Shown here in pieces: positions 26,777 through 37,926 of a DNA stretch of 64,000 nucleotides. The notes under the pieces are model-generated. The model saw only the letters and a program-made list of their open reading frames with translations, was not told where the DNA came from and made no database searches. Positions within the stretch are counted from its first letter, which is position 1; each line of letters opens with the position of its first letter. The DNA comes from Callipepla californica brunnescens (Eukaryota; Chordata; Aves; Galliformes; Odontophoridae), in contig JALIRH010000001.1 of the NCBI GenBank assembly GCA_023055505.1, positions 121,679,723-121,743,722 of the forward strand. Direction: 5' to 3'. The position numbers were made by a program, and so were the translations under genes.

Positions 26777-26993
26777 TTCAAGGACCAGTCTATGGGGAAC
26801 GCTTTTTTTTTTTTTCCCTGTGACTTCAAACTTCTCTCCGAGCTCGCGGAGTTTTAGTCAGCTGGCATGCAACAGAGGTACGACTTCCCCAAGGAAACTC
26901 TTCCCCAGCTCGCGCTGGGACGGCTGCTGAGAGCGTCCGGGAGGCAAAAGGCTGCGGGCAGAGGAAAATCCTCCTCCTCCGATCCCATATCAG
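26777..26993 (+). other. LRRC32: candidate non-coding first exon of LRRC32
   Basis: This segment follows a TATA box by about 25-30 bases, contains several CpG dinucleotides (rare in the surrounding sequence) and ends with a strong donor, CAG|GTATGT, at 26993/26994. The first coding exon 10.8 kb downstream requires a spliced 5' leader, and this is the best upstream candidate on the same strand. The exact transcription start is unknown. A 13-base T run lies inside at 26803-26815. The link to LRRC32 is inference; the exon could belong to an unannotated non-coding RNA, or LRRC32 could use another first exon. Confidence 0.42.
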
Positions 26994-27799
26994 GTATGTG
27001 GAGTAACGCTGGGAAGTTGAGCTGGGCTCTTTTCGGCTGTGAGGACTCAGGGCTGCAGCCTTTAGAAATAGCCCAGATGGGGAAGGTGCTGTATAAATAG
27101 CATAGCTGTGTTTATGTGCTGGTTAAACACTCGATGTAAATGTCTCTATCTGCACAGCTGTATATTCAGATCATCGGGACTTGAGCTCCAGAGAGTTGTG
27201 CTCTAAGTTAAGGAGGCACTGGTTCATTTATAGCAGTACCGTCATTAACTCTGTGCTAGCAGTGACAAAAGATGAGGAGAAATGTTTTTTTCCTTTCTTC
27301 ACAGCACTTTATTCTATTTATGGTGTTACTGCATTGTAGTGCTCTGAACCAGGAGTGCTGCAGAGATCGGCAGCGTGTGCACTGATTAATGCTGCTCTCC
27401 CAGCTCTCTGACACTGCATCCTCATACAGTCTTGGGCAAATCACACCATCCTAGGCTGAAATGAAATGAAATGCTGCTTAGCTTGCTGCTCTCCTCACTA
27501 TCAGTGCTGTCATTGGGCTCTCCCTGTCAGAGCACAAGGTGCAGGTTAGCAGCATTGGTCCTATCCTCACAGCTTGAATGTCACCTTGTGTGAACAGCGA
27601 CTTATTGGTAGTGGCTGTTGTGTTGCACTCAAACTGATGAGGAATTGATGTTTAGAGGATATTTGGAAATAACAAAGCTCTACAAAATCCTGGTTTACAT
27701 AAAAGCCACAGAAAACATTTTAAAGCCAAGCTCTGTTGTATTTTTGATCAAAGTACACATATGTTTCCCTTAAACAGAATTCAAAGTTTGGCTTTCCAC

Positions 27800-27830
<31 letters not shown>
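27800..27830. repeat. A-rich simple repeat
   Basis: Two long A runs separated by a single G. No retroelement body was recognised beside it. Confidence 0.85.
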
Positions 27831-27831
<1 letters not shown>

Positions 27832-28727
27832 AAATCTGATTATTTACCAAGATGTAATTTTCCCAGACTTAAAATAATCTTGTTCTTGAGACTTTTTTTT
27901 TGGATTTCAGCAACAAAAAATTACGATCAGTCTTCTCTTTCTAAAGCATATCAGTGACTGGATCAGTGCTTGGTCTTTAATAATACTGTGATGAATGAAT
28001 TCACATGGGGGTATCAGCGTTGAGCAAGTCAAATATATCAGAAATAATTTTCCTCACTTCATTTTATCCCCTGTTGTACTGAGTATTCCCTTTTGTATCA
28101 TATAAATTGAGTACACCTTTTCTCAAAGATTTGCTCTACTGTCAGAAAAATTACTGAATTAAAAACTGATTTCTCTCTCTGTTTTACTGTGCATAGATTA
28201 AAGCTGGTGAGAAAATGCTATGGTTTGGTTTGTGGGTTTGAGTTTCTCCAGGAATTTTTATTCTCCACAGAGAGAATTTCATGTTCAGAAAGTTTTATTT
28301 TCAAGCACCAACTCATGACTCTTTGAGTAGACAGAACTTCTTGCATTTTCACATCTGTTGCCATCCCTTCACCCAGCCCCTCACTCCCAAACTCTTGGGG
28401 CTGACTGTCTCAAGCAATTCTCATTCGTTTTTTACTTTTTTCTATTTTTATAAAAACATAGGTTAATAAAATAGGGGAACTGGTTACATCTCGTGCATGT
28501 TTGCTGTCCAAGTGGACTGGGAAGGCTGATGTCTACCAGATAATCTTTGGTGGGGAGATGTCATTGGCTGTCTGGCCTGACAGAGATTCATGCAGAAAGA
28601 GGACAGTATGGAAGAGAAAGATGAAAGGCAACAGTCTGATTTAAGTAATGTAGGTGTTGGGGGATTACTTGTTTTGTGGACTTGACGCTAGAGAGACATG
28701 ATTTTGAACCTGTTCCTAGTGCCTGTC

Positions 28728-28972
28728 ATCATAGAATAGAATGGCTTAGGCTGGAAGAATCTTCAAGGATCATCAGGTTCCAAACTCTGCCATAGGCCGA
28801 CTATGATCACTGACTGCTAGAGCAAGTATTAGGTCATGCTGCCCAGCACCCCATCCATCTTGGCCTTGAACACTACTAGGGATGGGGCAGCTAGTTTTTC
28901 TGGGGAGCCTGTGCCAATGTCTTGCCATTCTCTCAGTGAAAATTTTCTCTCTGACATCAAACTGAACTGAAG
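28728..28972 (-). repeat. CR1 LINE 3' end
   Basis: Antisense copy opening 'atcatagaatagaatggctt', with 'catgctgcccagcaccccat', 'gatggggcagctagtttttc' and 'ctctctgacatcaaactgaa'. Confidence 0.95.
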
Positions 28973-29509
28973 CAGGAGAGATGCTGTAGGGTCTCAGGAA
29001 CTGGAGCTGTTCCTCCTTCTGAAAGTCTGTTCCTGAGGATGGTCTGGGCTATTTATTTTTTAATAGGGTTAATATTGCTGTTGCCCCCAGCTCCCTGGTG
29101 GGATGAATCACCAGGGAGCTATTCTGGCTGAAGGGAGTGAGACGTGTCCCACTCCTGCCCTTGTAATTCAGACCCACTTTCTAAGGCGGGAGTTTGTTTT
29201 GTTTACTTCTCTGGAGAGCTTGATTCATGCAGCTTGACACAGGACTCAACCCCAAAGCAGCGCCTTAGAAAGCAGCAAAGTTATGGATGGACAGCCTCCA
29301 AAAGGGCTGAAAGTTCAAGACACATAATCGTCAAGACATATTCTTGTTTATCAGAAACCCTTGGGAACCTGCAGCAAATTGCAGGCAGGCTCGTGAGAGC
29401 CAAAGGCTGGGATATGCTTTTCCTACTGTAGTCTATGCTGGGAAGAGGATTTGGAGGAGAGGAACGATCTCAAGAGACACCCATCTCTGTGTTGTGTTGG
29501 ATCCCTAAG

Positions 29510-29735
29510 TCATAGAATCATAGAATGGCTTAGGTTGGAAGTGATCTCTAAGCCCACCCACTTCCAATCCCTTCCATAGGCTGGTTGCCCCCCAACCAGC
29601 TAAGGCTGCCAGGGCAACATCCAACATGGTCTTGAGCACCTCCACGGTTGGGGTATCCAGAACATCTTTGCACAGCCTGTTCAAATTTTCCAGTCTGTGT
29701 TCAAATTTTCCAGTCTGTTTGATGGAGGTGACCCA
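29510..29735 (-). repeat. CR1 LINE 3' end containing a 20-bp tandem duplication
   Basis: Antisense copy opening 'agtcatagaatcatagaatg', with 'gtcttgagcacctccacggt'. A perfect 20-bp direct duplication lies inside it at 29679-29698 and 29699-29718. Confidence 0.95.
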
Positions 29736-29757
29736 ATCCACCTGGTGGATTCTGCAT

Positions 29758-29872
29758 CAAGTCATGGAACACTGAGGTAGGAAAAGAGCTCTAAGACCAC
29801 CAAGTCCAACCCCAACCCACTATGCCCTCAGTACCACATCTATCCTTTCCCTGGACACCTTCAGAGATCATG
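29758..29872 (-). repeat. CR1 LINE 3' end
   Basis: A second antisense copy about 25 bases beyond the previous one: 'gctctaagaccaccaagtcc', 'aaccccaacccactatgccc', 'ccctggacaccttcagagat'. The octamer end is diverged (gtcatggaacac). Confidence 0.88.
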
Positions 29873-30389
29873 ACTACAAATGTAACTACACATGGTTCAA
29901 AAGCCTTTTAAGTAAACTACTGGGTAAAAGAATCATTAAAATATTGAAAATAAGAAGTCATGCAAAGACTTCAGAGTCTGAAACTTTTGGTTGTCTCATC
30001 CTCTTTATGAAAGAAGGCAAAGACAGTAAGGATATTATCATCACTGATCATTCCCAGGGTGATGGCCATGCCTCTGAGGCAGTGGTTTTAATGAAGTAAA
30101 GCCCTGAGAAGCAGAATCAGTGCATGCCCTCCCCTCCTGTTTTGCCATTTGTTTCTGTCCAGACTCATCTTCACAGATGAGCTGACACAACTGTGTGGCC
30201 ACTCAATAAATCAGCCTGAGGAACAGAAATGCAATGAAAATGTGCTATTTTACCAGCAAATCCAAGCTGCCCAAAGCACTCTGAAAATTCAGGTGTCAGA
30301 GAATGTGAGGCTGCAGTCATCCAGGATTATCACCACTCTTTGTTGCAGGTAGAATTTCGTATTCCATCTCAAAATACAAATGAAATTTA

Positions 30390-30605
30390 ATCATAGAATC
30401 ATTAAGGTTGGAAAAGACATCACATCCAACCCCACCCTATCCCCACCATGCCCACTGACCATATCCTTTAGCGTCACATCCTCCTGGCTCTTGAACAACT
30501 CCAAGGATGGTGAATCCATCACCTCCTTGGGCAGCCTGGGTCAGTACATAACCATTCCTTCAGAGAAAAAATTTTTTCCTGATACCCAACCTGAATGTGC
30601 TCTTT
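30390..30605 (-). repeat. CR1 LINE 3' end
   Basis: Antisense copy: 'aatcatagaatcattaaggt', 'caccatgcccactgaccata', 'tccatcacctccttgggcag', 'tcctgatacccaacctgaat'. Confidence 0.95.
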
Positions 30606-31324
30606 CCAAGGGAAAAATATTTGATATTTTTGATCTTCTCTTTTTCTGGATATTTGATATTTGACGTTTTCTTTGTGAAAGCAGTTGCATGCTGCAAGCA
30701 CTACTGCATGATGCTGGTGATGAAACCCAGAGCATCCAAAAGGCATTGTAACCTCCAGGCACTCCAGCGGTCCTCAGGTCCAGGTTGGTGACATTCTCCC
30801 TGGCAAGAAGTACTGTTGAGAATTTAGTATGAGTTTTTCTATCTACTGCACCTAATTATGCCCCTTCCCAAATGTACACATAGTGACACTTGTTCATAGC
30901 ATTTAATCTCTCATTTCAGGGTGTGTTGCAAAGCAAGAAGTTTGATAAGAGTGCAGTTCTGGTGTATTATTCCAACCACAGGAAAAGCACATTGCAACAG
31001 TTCAGGCTTCTGAGCTTGGGGGACAAGGGTGGTGAAATCGGTGTTAAGGAGTGTTTTCCAGAATCAGCCCAAAATTAGAAAAAGGAAGTGAGGAAACCAG
31101 CAATTAGACTGCTGCTCCAGCCCTAGAGGGCAGCAGAAAATAATAAATAAAATGCAGAGCTTGGAAACATCTCAGCAAAAGCATCCCTTTCACAATGGGA
31201 TTTTTTGTAAATAGGTCCAGCACATTGAGCACTGCGTGCAGAAGCTTGGACCACTCTGTCTCCATTAACCTTCTGAAGTCTTGCTTTATTCCAGGAAAAC
31301 CCCAATAAATCTTCAGCTCAGGTG

Positions 31325-31400
31325 CACTGTAGCTTGCTAGGTGATGGACTGGATGATTATGGGTGGTCTTTTCCAAAAATAATGATTCTATGATTCTAGG
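31325..31400 (+). repeat. CR1 LINE 3' end
   Basis: Short sense copy ending in 'aatgattctatgattctagg'; the octamers are well preserved. Confidence 0.88.
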
Positions 31401-32104
31401 ACACAGAACACCCATCCTGCCATCAGATCATAAGGTGCTCTGAGAAGTAAGGACAAGAGGGAGAGTTCAGGATTCGAGATTACAGGCTTTCTTTTTATCA
31501 GCCGTGATATTTAAACCTCTAACCCCCAAGCAGTCGTTTCACTAAGTGTGATATAAGGCGCAGGAGTCAGAGGCTGCAGCCGTTCAGGAATGAAACGCTC
31601 AGACACAAAACTAAAACTAAAATAAACACTCCACCCGCACCGCGCGCACAACCGAACAATAGCACTGGTGACAACAAGTCACTTATTCCCCACGGCTCAA
31701 TCCCAACAGCTTCCCTGGCAAAAAAAATCCCCATTTCCTCCCCTGCCCTGTATGAGGACCTCAGGATGCCGCATAGGGAATGACGCTGCTCAGAACGCAC
31801 AGCGGTGGCTGTAGGAAGAGCCTGCAGGAAGACCAGCAACTTAATTGAAAGCAGACACTAACCCACATAGGGTTATTTCCCTGAAAATGCCTTCTGTCCG
31901 AAGTTGTCTTTTGGTGTCTCAAATGGGCGAAGGTGAATCTGAAGAATAATTTCCTTCTACCAGGGGTGAATCTTTGTTGGAGAGCTGGATATGCTTTTTA
32001 AAGGGATGACAAGCAGCGTATGTGGATGTGAGGAGCCCTTGAAACCAGGTAAATGTGGAGCATTTGCTCTTTTTAACCTTGAGGGATCTTTTTAACTGAG
32101 AGGG

Positions 32105-32330
32105 TTCAGGCTGTATATTAGTACAGATTTGTTCTTAGAGTGGTAATGCATTGGCACAGGCTGCTCAGGGAGGTGGTGGAGTTACTTTCCCTGGAGGTGT
32201 TCAAGAACCACGGAGATGTGGCACTGAGGGACATGGTCAGTAGGCATGGTGAGGTGGGTTGGAGTTGGACTTGGGGATCTTCGAGGTCTTTTCCAACCTT
32301 AGCAATTAAAATATTTTGTGATTCTAACAG
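32105..32330 (+). repeat. CR1 LINE 3' end
   Basis: Sense copy: 'gcattggcacaggctgctca', 'ccctggaggtgttcaagaac', 'gttggacttggggatcttcg', ending at a degraded octamer (ATTTTGTG). Confidence 0.95.
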
Positions 32331-32389
32331 AGCAGCAAAGCTTCTTTTGTATCAGATCTCAGGAGTTTGGTTTGTACTTGGCATCTTCT

Positions 32390-32475
32390 CTAGAAGGAGT
32401 TGAACTTTACGATCCTCGTGGGTCCCTTCCAGTGCAGGATATTCTATGATTCTGAGATTCTAGAATTCTGCAATT
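32390..32475 (+). repeat. CR1 LINE 3' end, different subfamily
   Basis: Sense fragment: 'gttgaactttacgatcctcg', 'tgggtcccttccagtgcagg', 'atattctatgattctgagat'. The GAACTTTACGATCCT variant differs from the GGACTTGATGATCTT type used by most neighbours. Confidence 0.88.
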
Positions 32476-33129
32476 CAAATATAATCTTTCTTTGGCACAG
32501 GAGAGCATTGCTGTTAATTGCCTGAACAGCAACAAAAATTACTTTTACAGAAAATTAGGAAGGTGCTGGTGTTGTTAAATGCAAACGGCATCTGTGAATA
32601 CTGTAAAAGAGATGGAGGTAAGTGTTCTGCAGGGAAAACTGGACAAACTGTGATTAAATCTGCCCTCTTCCTTGGTTTTCAAATATGATTTGGGGGGCAA
32701 ATCACCGTCTATGCCCTTCCATTCCTTCAATGGACATGCCAATACGTCATGAGTACCATGTATTTTCTATAGGTTTTTTCTATTGACTTTGTAGAGTCCT
32801 CAGGGGATCCACTTATGTAGTCTACCTCAGTATTCCAGCTGTAGATGGGACTGGGTAATTCTAACATATGGAGAGCTGTGTGAGCAAATTGGCAGCATGC
32901 ATGGAGCTGCCTCATGTAGCAGGATTGGGCCTTAATGTTATACTACAGCAGAGCAATGTGGCTTTTGTGAGCCTTCAGTGGACAGCTGTGACCTGCCAAG
33001 AGGGCAGAGATATTGAGACACAGTGTTGTGTCATATCAGATGTCACTGGAGTGGGTCTAGAGTTTGTCTGGAAGAGACATAAGCAGGAGAAGCTCCTCAG
33101 TTGGGCAGCTGAGAAATGAAAAATATCTC

Positions 33130-34005
33130 AGGAGGAGAATTTCTGTGAGTGTTGGGACATCCTATCCAATATCTTCATTGATGAGGGATTGAGTAAACTC
33201 TCAGCAAGTTCGCAGGTAACACCAAGTTGGGAGGAAGTGTTGATCTGCCTGGGGGTAGGAAAGTCCTACAGAGGGATCTGGACAGGATGCACCAATGGGT
33301 GGAGGCCAGTTGTATGAGCTTCAGCAAGACCAAGTGCTGGATCCTGCACTTTGGTCACAACTACACTACAGATCTGGGGCAAAGTGGCTGAGAGACCATG
33401 TGGAAGAAGTGGGCCTGGGGATGCTGGTTGATGATCGGTTGAACATGAGCCAGCAGTGTGCCCAGGTGGCCAAGAAAGTCAATGGTATCCTGCCTTGTGT
33501 CAGAAATAGTATTGTTGGATTGTCCCTCAGTGCTCAGCTCTGGTGAGACCACACCTTAAATACTGTGTTCAGTTTTGCTCCTTTCCCTACAGGAAAGACA
33601 TTGAGGCACAGGAGTGTGCCCAAAGAAGGGTGAAAGGTCTGGAGCACGGCTCCTCTGGGGAGCAGCTGAGGGAACTGGGATGGTGAAACACAGGGAAAAA
33701 AGACCTTATGTCTCTCTACAATTACACGCAATTGTGCTGAGGTGGGAGCAGGCCTCTGCCCCCAGACAACAGTGATAGGATGAGAGATCATGGCCTTAAG
33801 TTGTGCCATGGGAGTGCTCAGGTTGGATATCTGGAAAAATTTCTTCTCAGAAAGAGTGGCAATGGATTGGCACAGGCTGCCCAGGGAGGTGGTGGAGTCC
33901 AGAACCGTGAGGATGTGGCACTGAGGAATGTGGTCAGTTGCAGGTGGACTTGGCAATCATGGAGGTCTTTCCAGCCTTAATGATTCCCTATGATTCTATG
34001 ACTCA
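33130..34005 (+). repeat. CR1 LINE, ~0.9-kb copy with the end of ORF2
   Basis: The longest continuous CR1 copy in the window. It covers the C-terminal part of the reverse-transcriptase ORF2; a stretch of one frame reads [18 protein letters not shown], typical of CR1 ORF2. The 3' UTR and octamers ('tccctatgattctatgactc') follow. Stops and frameshifts interrupt ORF2, so it is a dead, 5'-truncated copy. Confidence 0.95.
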
Positions 34006-35699
34006 TATTTGTAGTGAAAGCATCATTCCTACAACTTCTGGACTCCAAGGTGACAGCCACCGCCAGAACACCTTGAGGGACAATGTCCTTGATACTACAG
34101 ATCTGTTTTACATAGCAAGACATTAAATCATCTTCTTGCTTTCAAATGCTTCGATTTCCAAGTTGCTTTATATATTTGTAATTTAGTAAGTTTAAAAACA
34201 CGTTAAGATGTGGATTTTGCCAAGGTCATAATTTAAAATGAAAAGGGATCATTTTTGCACTGGTATCGCAACTAGAGAGGGCAAAGCAAACTGCATGAGT
34301 TGCACACTGTCCCTCGGGCTGGTGACTTTTGTGGGTGACATCTGGGGAGAATTCACCACCTCAATTTGTTGGATTTAAATGGAAATAATTTCCATTTGAA
34401 GGCTCTGAGTAAAGCCTTAAAATTCACACATCATCAGTGTGTTTGTCTTTTCTTTCAGTTTCAGCAAACCCAAACAATAAACATCATCTTCTCTCACTCC
34501 CACACAACCCCAGTTGCACAGAATCCCCAAGCACCCATCCCTGTAGTCTGGGCAATGGGGAATGGAGCAGGAACAGCAGAGACGTTATAGATGGTGATAT
34601 CAGCAATTCCTTCTTCCATGGGATGATAGTGGAGCATTTTGCAAACAGTAATTAAAAGGATTGAGAATGAGCATCTTTGGACTAATTTTAGGATGAGGAA
34701 CAAACTTCTTATCCTGCTGCTGAGCTCCAAAGACCAGCTCCAAGTTCTTCCACCTTGTGGTCCCAGATCACTGGTCATCCCTCTAAACTGAGAGGAACGT
34801 GCAATCTGAAAAACAAAACACAAATTAAAGATCTAGACTTCTCTTGTTCTCCTCTTCCCAGTATACATCTCTTTGGCTGGGAAAAGAAGGGATGTGCACT
34901 GTTTCACTCAGAATTTTATAGAAATATGCCAGGACACGCTGTGCTAAGAAGCAGAATCCACTAATAAGGCCTTGGTGTGCATCCCCCAAGCAGAATTCAC
35001 TGCTATGGAGGGTTGAGCACTGACATGATGAAACCCTTAGAAGATTGATCCCATAGCCAACCCATTGCCATCATTGTTGAACAATTGCCATTATTGCACA
35101 GAAGCACCGCTCCCAGCTACATCCCCCAAGCAGAGACTAAGTGGAGAGATTTCTACCAGCTGGGAATGATCCCATCCCCTCTCTTTTGTTTCCAGCCTTG
35201 TGACATTTTGTAGGTGGAAGCCACTGAGTAATGGAACATGTTTTCTATCTTCTGGAGGCACGTGAGAACAGGATTTGTGTACAGTTGGAGATTGCTGGAA
35301 GCAAGCTCACTCCTGGAAAGGCTTAAGAGACATCCTAGCTAAGCATTGCTGTTTGTCTTCTACTTGGGAGTTGGCATGTGTCTGATTGGCTGGGGATACG
35401 GGCAGGATCAGCTCAGATTTGTCTGTAAGAGGTTGTATGAATGCAGACACATATTTGCAATAGAGCATCGTAAAAAGGTGATATCTGGAGCTCACATCAG
35501 TGGTGACCACAAATACAACAGAATTTATTCACTTAAAATGAGATAGAGTCCCTGTGCCTATAATTTCCCCATCAAAAAAAGCAGACATGAAAGCACTTTG
35601 ACAGGGTCTGGGAATCTGAATTCCTACCAGGTTGCTTTGGATTGAAGGCTTTGTCACCCCCAGTTTCACAGGACTGAGCTTTCCATATTATCCTACTTA

Positions 35700-35898
35700 A
35701 CACTTAAAGCACTGAAACAGGTTGCCCAGAGAGGTGGTGGATATCTCAATCCTGGAGACACTCAAGGTCAAGCTGGATGGGGCTTTGAGCACCTAATGGT
35801 GCTGTGGGTGTTCCTGTTCAGTGCATGGGATTTGGATCAGGTTGGTCTTTAGAGGTCCCTTCCAACACCAATGATTCTATGATTCCATCTATGATTCA
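35700..35898 (+). repeat. CR1 LINE 3' end (left arm of an inverted pair)
   Basis: Sense copy: 'caggttgcccagagaggtgg', 'tgttcctgttcagtgcatgg', 'gcttccaatt'-free 3' UTR and 'aatgattctatgattccatc'. Its 3' end abuts the 3' end of an antisense copy. Confidence 0.95.
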
Positions 35899-36225
35899 AA
35901 TTACAGAACGGTTTGAGTTGGAATGGCTCTCAAAGATCATCCAGTTCCAATGCCCCTTCTGTGGGCAGTGCTTCCAATTACTAAATCAGGCCCCAGCTCA
36001 GACTGTCCAGGGCTCCATCCAACCTGGCTTTGACCACCCTGAGGGATGGGGCATCCACAGCTTCCCCAGGCAGCCTGTGTCAGGACCACTCCCTCAGTGA
36101 AAAACTTTCCCCTTACATCCAATCTAAATCTTCCCTCTTTTAGTTTAAAACCACTTGTCCTATTACTGTCTATCCATGTAAAAAGTTGACTTCCTTCAGT
36201 TTTATAAGTTTCTTTTAAATACTGG
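35899..36225 (-). repeat. CR1 LINE 3' region (right arm of an inverted pair)
   Basis: Antisense copy directly next to the preceding sense copy: 'ggtttgagttggaatggctc', 'tgtccagggctccatccaac', 'gatggggcatccacagcttc', 'ccacttgtcctattactgtc'. Confidence 0.95.
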
Positions 36226-36534
36226 AAAATGATTCTAACACTATGCCATTGCTACTTTTTTTCCCTCTCTGAGCATCGTTTGCTAAAAGCTAAGTGACTC
36301 TTTGGGATCCTTGCCATGAATCTTAGTAGCTTGAACAACTTGTTTGCTGGTGCACACCCTGAGACATACAGGTTCTCATGTTTTCCTGAAAAACTCTTTC
36401 CTTTAGCATTTCTAAGTTGAAGTGATGTAGGGGACATTGACCTTTCATTCTTGAGCTCAGAGAACTCGCTGTCCATCTAGAAGCCTGCTGTCTTGAGGGA
36501 TGAATGCTTTTCCTTGGACTCATTTCTGTTTACA

Positions 36535-36830
36535 CGGGTTGATAGTGATAGCACAAGAGGGAATGATTTTAAACTAAGACAAGGGAGATTTAGGTTACAT
36601 GTTAGAAGGAAGTTTTTAACTCAGAGTGTGATGACGCACTGGAACAGGATGCCCAGGGAGGTTGTGGATACCCCGTCCCTGGAGGTATTCAAGGCAAGGC
36701 TGGATGTGGCTCTGGGCAGCCTGGTGTAGTGTTTGATGACCCTCCTCACACCAGGGGGGTTTGAACTAGATGATCTTTGAGGTATTTTTCAACCTATTTT
36801 GTGCCATTTTGTGATTCTACAATTGTTTCT
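36535..36830 (+). repeat. CR1 LINE 3' end
   Basis: Sense copy: 'gggaatgattttaaactaag', 'gatttaggttacatgttaga', 'cccgtccctggaggtattca', 'gaactagatgatctttgagg', ending near ATTTTGTG/ATTCTAC. Confidence 0.95.
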
Positions 36831-37559
36831 ACTTTTCTCTCCATGCCCACTGACAGGTTTTCCAGATCTCATTATTATTTTTGCATTTATTTCTGTGCTC
36901 TTTTCTGGAGTGCTTTTCAGACATTTTTTTCTGATTAATTCCTTGTTTCACACAGATTTGTTCCATTTTGTGTCTGTCTCTCTAAGTCATCAGCTTTCAA
37001 ACGTATTTTAAAGCCTGCCCATACCTGGGATGTGTAAAATGGAAAACTATCATTTGGACAAAATGTTCTCAATCCATTATTTATTTAAACTGTTTGTATT
37101 AACTCAACAAAACTAGATGTGTGGTGACTAATGTGTGTAAAAGCTCTTTGACACTGTGGGATGAGAGGACTGGAAAGTGTTGTGAATGGAAATCAAAACG
37201 GCTCCCAGCACTTGTTTCTGAAAGACAGCCCTTGACTTAAATCAGGACTTGGCACCTATAACTCCAGACTAATTAAATTACTGAGTTGTTTCTATAGGGG
37301 AAAGCAGGTGGCTCTAAGAGGTCACTTAGTCTTGAGTAGTTGTCTTTCTCTGTGACACCAAAGGCACTGTCCAGCTTGGCCATCTGGACTTCAGGAAGTG
37401 ACCAGGTTATCAACTAGGTAGAACCTGAAATCACACCAGGGCAACCCCACAGTATGCCTTAAACCTTTCTTTCAAGTCTTTATGTAGAGCTTTCTTTTTT
37501 CTTCTTGGGTCAAAGAGACAAGGATGCACATAGGTGGGTTGTAAAAGCTGTGGGCTAAA

Positions 37560-37650
37560 AGGTGCATTGATTTTAGGGATATGGTTGTGATGGGTCAGCA
37601 TTTGGACTTGGTCTCTCTTAATCTCTTTATGATTCTTTGATTCTATGAGT
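37560..37650 (+). repeat. CR1 LINE 3' end
   Basis: Diverged sense fragment ending in 'tatgattctttgattctatg', about 190 bases upstream of the LRRC32 coding exon. Confidence 0.82.
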
Positions 37651-37722
37651 GGACAGGGTGGTAACGGTAGGACTTGGTGATTTTACTGTCCTTTTCCAAC
37701 CTTAATTATGATATAATTCTAA
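37651..37722 (+). repeat. CR1 LINE 3' end, short
   Basis: A further sense fragment directly after the previous copy: 'gtaggacttggtgattttac' and 'ccttttccaaccttaattat', with decayed octamers. It may be a separate insertion or a local duplication. Confidence 0.7.
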
Positions 37723-37839
37723 TTTATTGTACTGCATATGTGACTTTCTGTGCTAGATGGGCCAGCTTTCACGTGCATTCATGAACTGATTGTGGTGCCA
37801 CATTTGACATCTAACTATAACCAATTTCTCTGCAGAACC

Positions 37840-37926
37840 ATGAGACTGTACATCATCTTCCTTCTGTCAGTGGTAAATGGAGGGATGTCCAATCATCAAC
37901 CAGCTGAGGGGATGCCTTGTGAAATG
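37840..37926 (+). CDS. LRRC32: LRRC32 (GARP), first coding exon
   Basis: This exon encodes residues 1-29 of the bird orthologue of LRRC32/GARP. The start ATG at 37840 has A at -3, a good initiation context. It lies only four bases after a consensus acceptor (polypyrimidine stretch ending CTGCAG at 37835, with a CTAAC branch-like motif about 20 bases upstream), so at least one non-coding 5' exon is expected. Residues 1-15 (MRLYIIFLLSVVNGG) form a short hydrophobic signal peptide. Residues 26-29 (PCEM) correspond to PCKM of the human protein, the first cysteine of the N-terminal cap. The exon ends in phase 0 at ATG|GTAAGG and joins codon GCA at 42339. The short exon has no long open frame of its own; I assigned it from the signal peptide, the PCxM motif, both splice sites and the matching phase. 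Confidence 0.9.

Larger units (their letters stand above)
26994..37835 (+). other. LRRC32: inferred LRRC32 first intron, rich in CR1 fragments
   Basis: If the candidate first exon is right, this is a 10.8-kb intron with donor GTATGT and acceptor CTCTGCAG. About a dozen CR1 fragments in both orientations occupy much of 28,700-37,720. The part at 26,994-28,700 is unique-looking and holds only a purine run near 27,800. A weak CpG-richer patch occurs at about 31,555-31,810. No coding exon was recognised. Confidence 0.4.

Noticed and set aside
33295..33546. 83-codon frame resembling a reverse-transcriptase end
   Set aside because: It is real CR1 ORF2 remnant sequence but inside a truncated, stop-interrupted element, so it is annotated as repeat and not as a gene.
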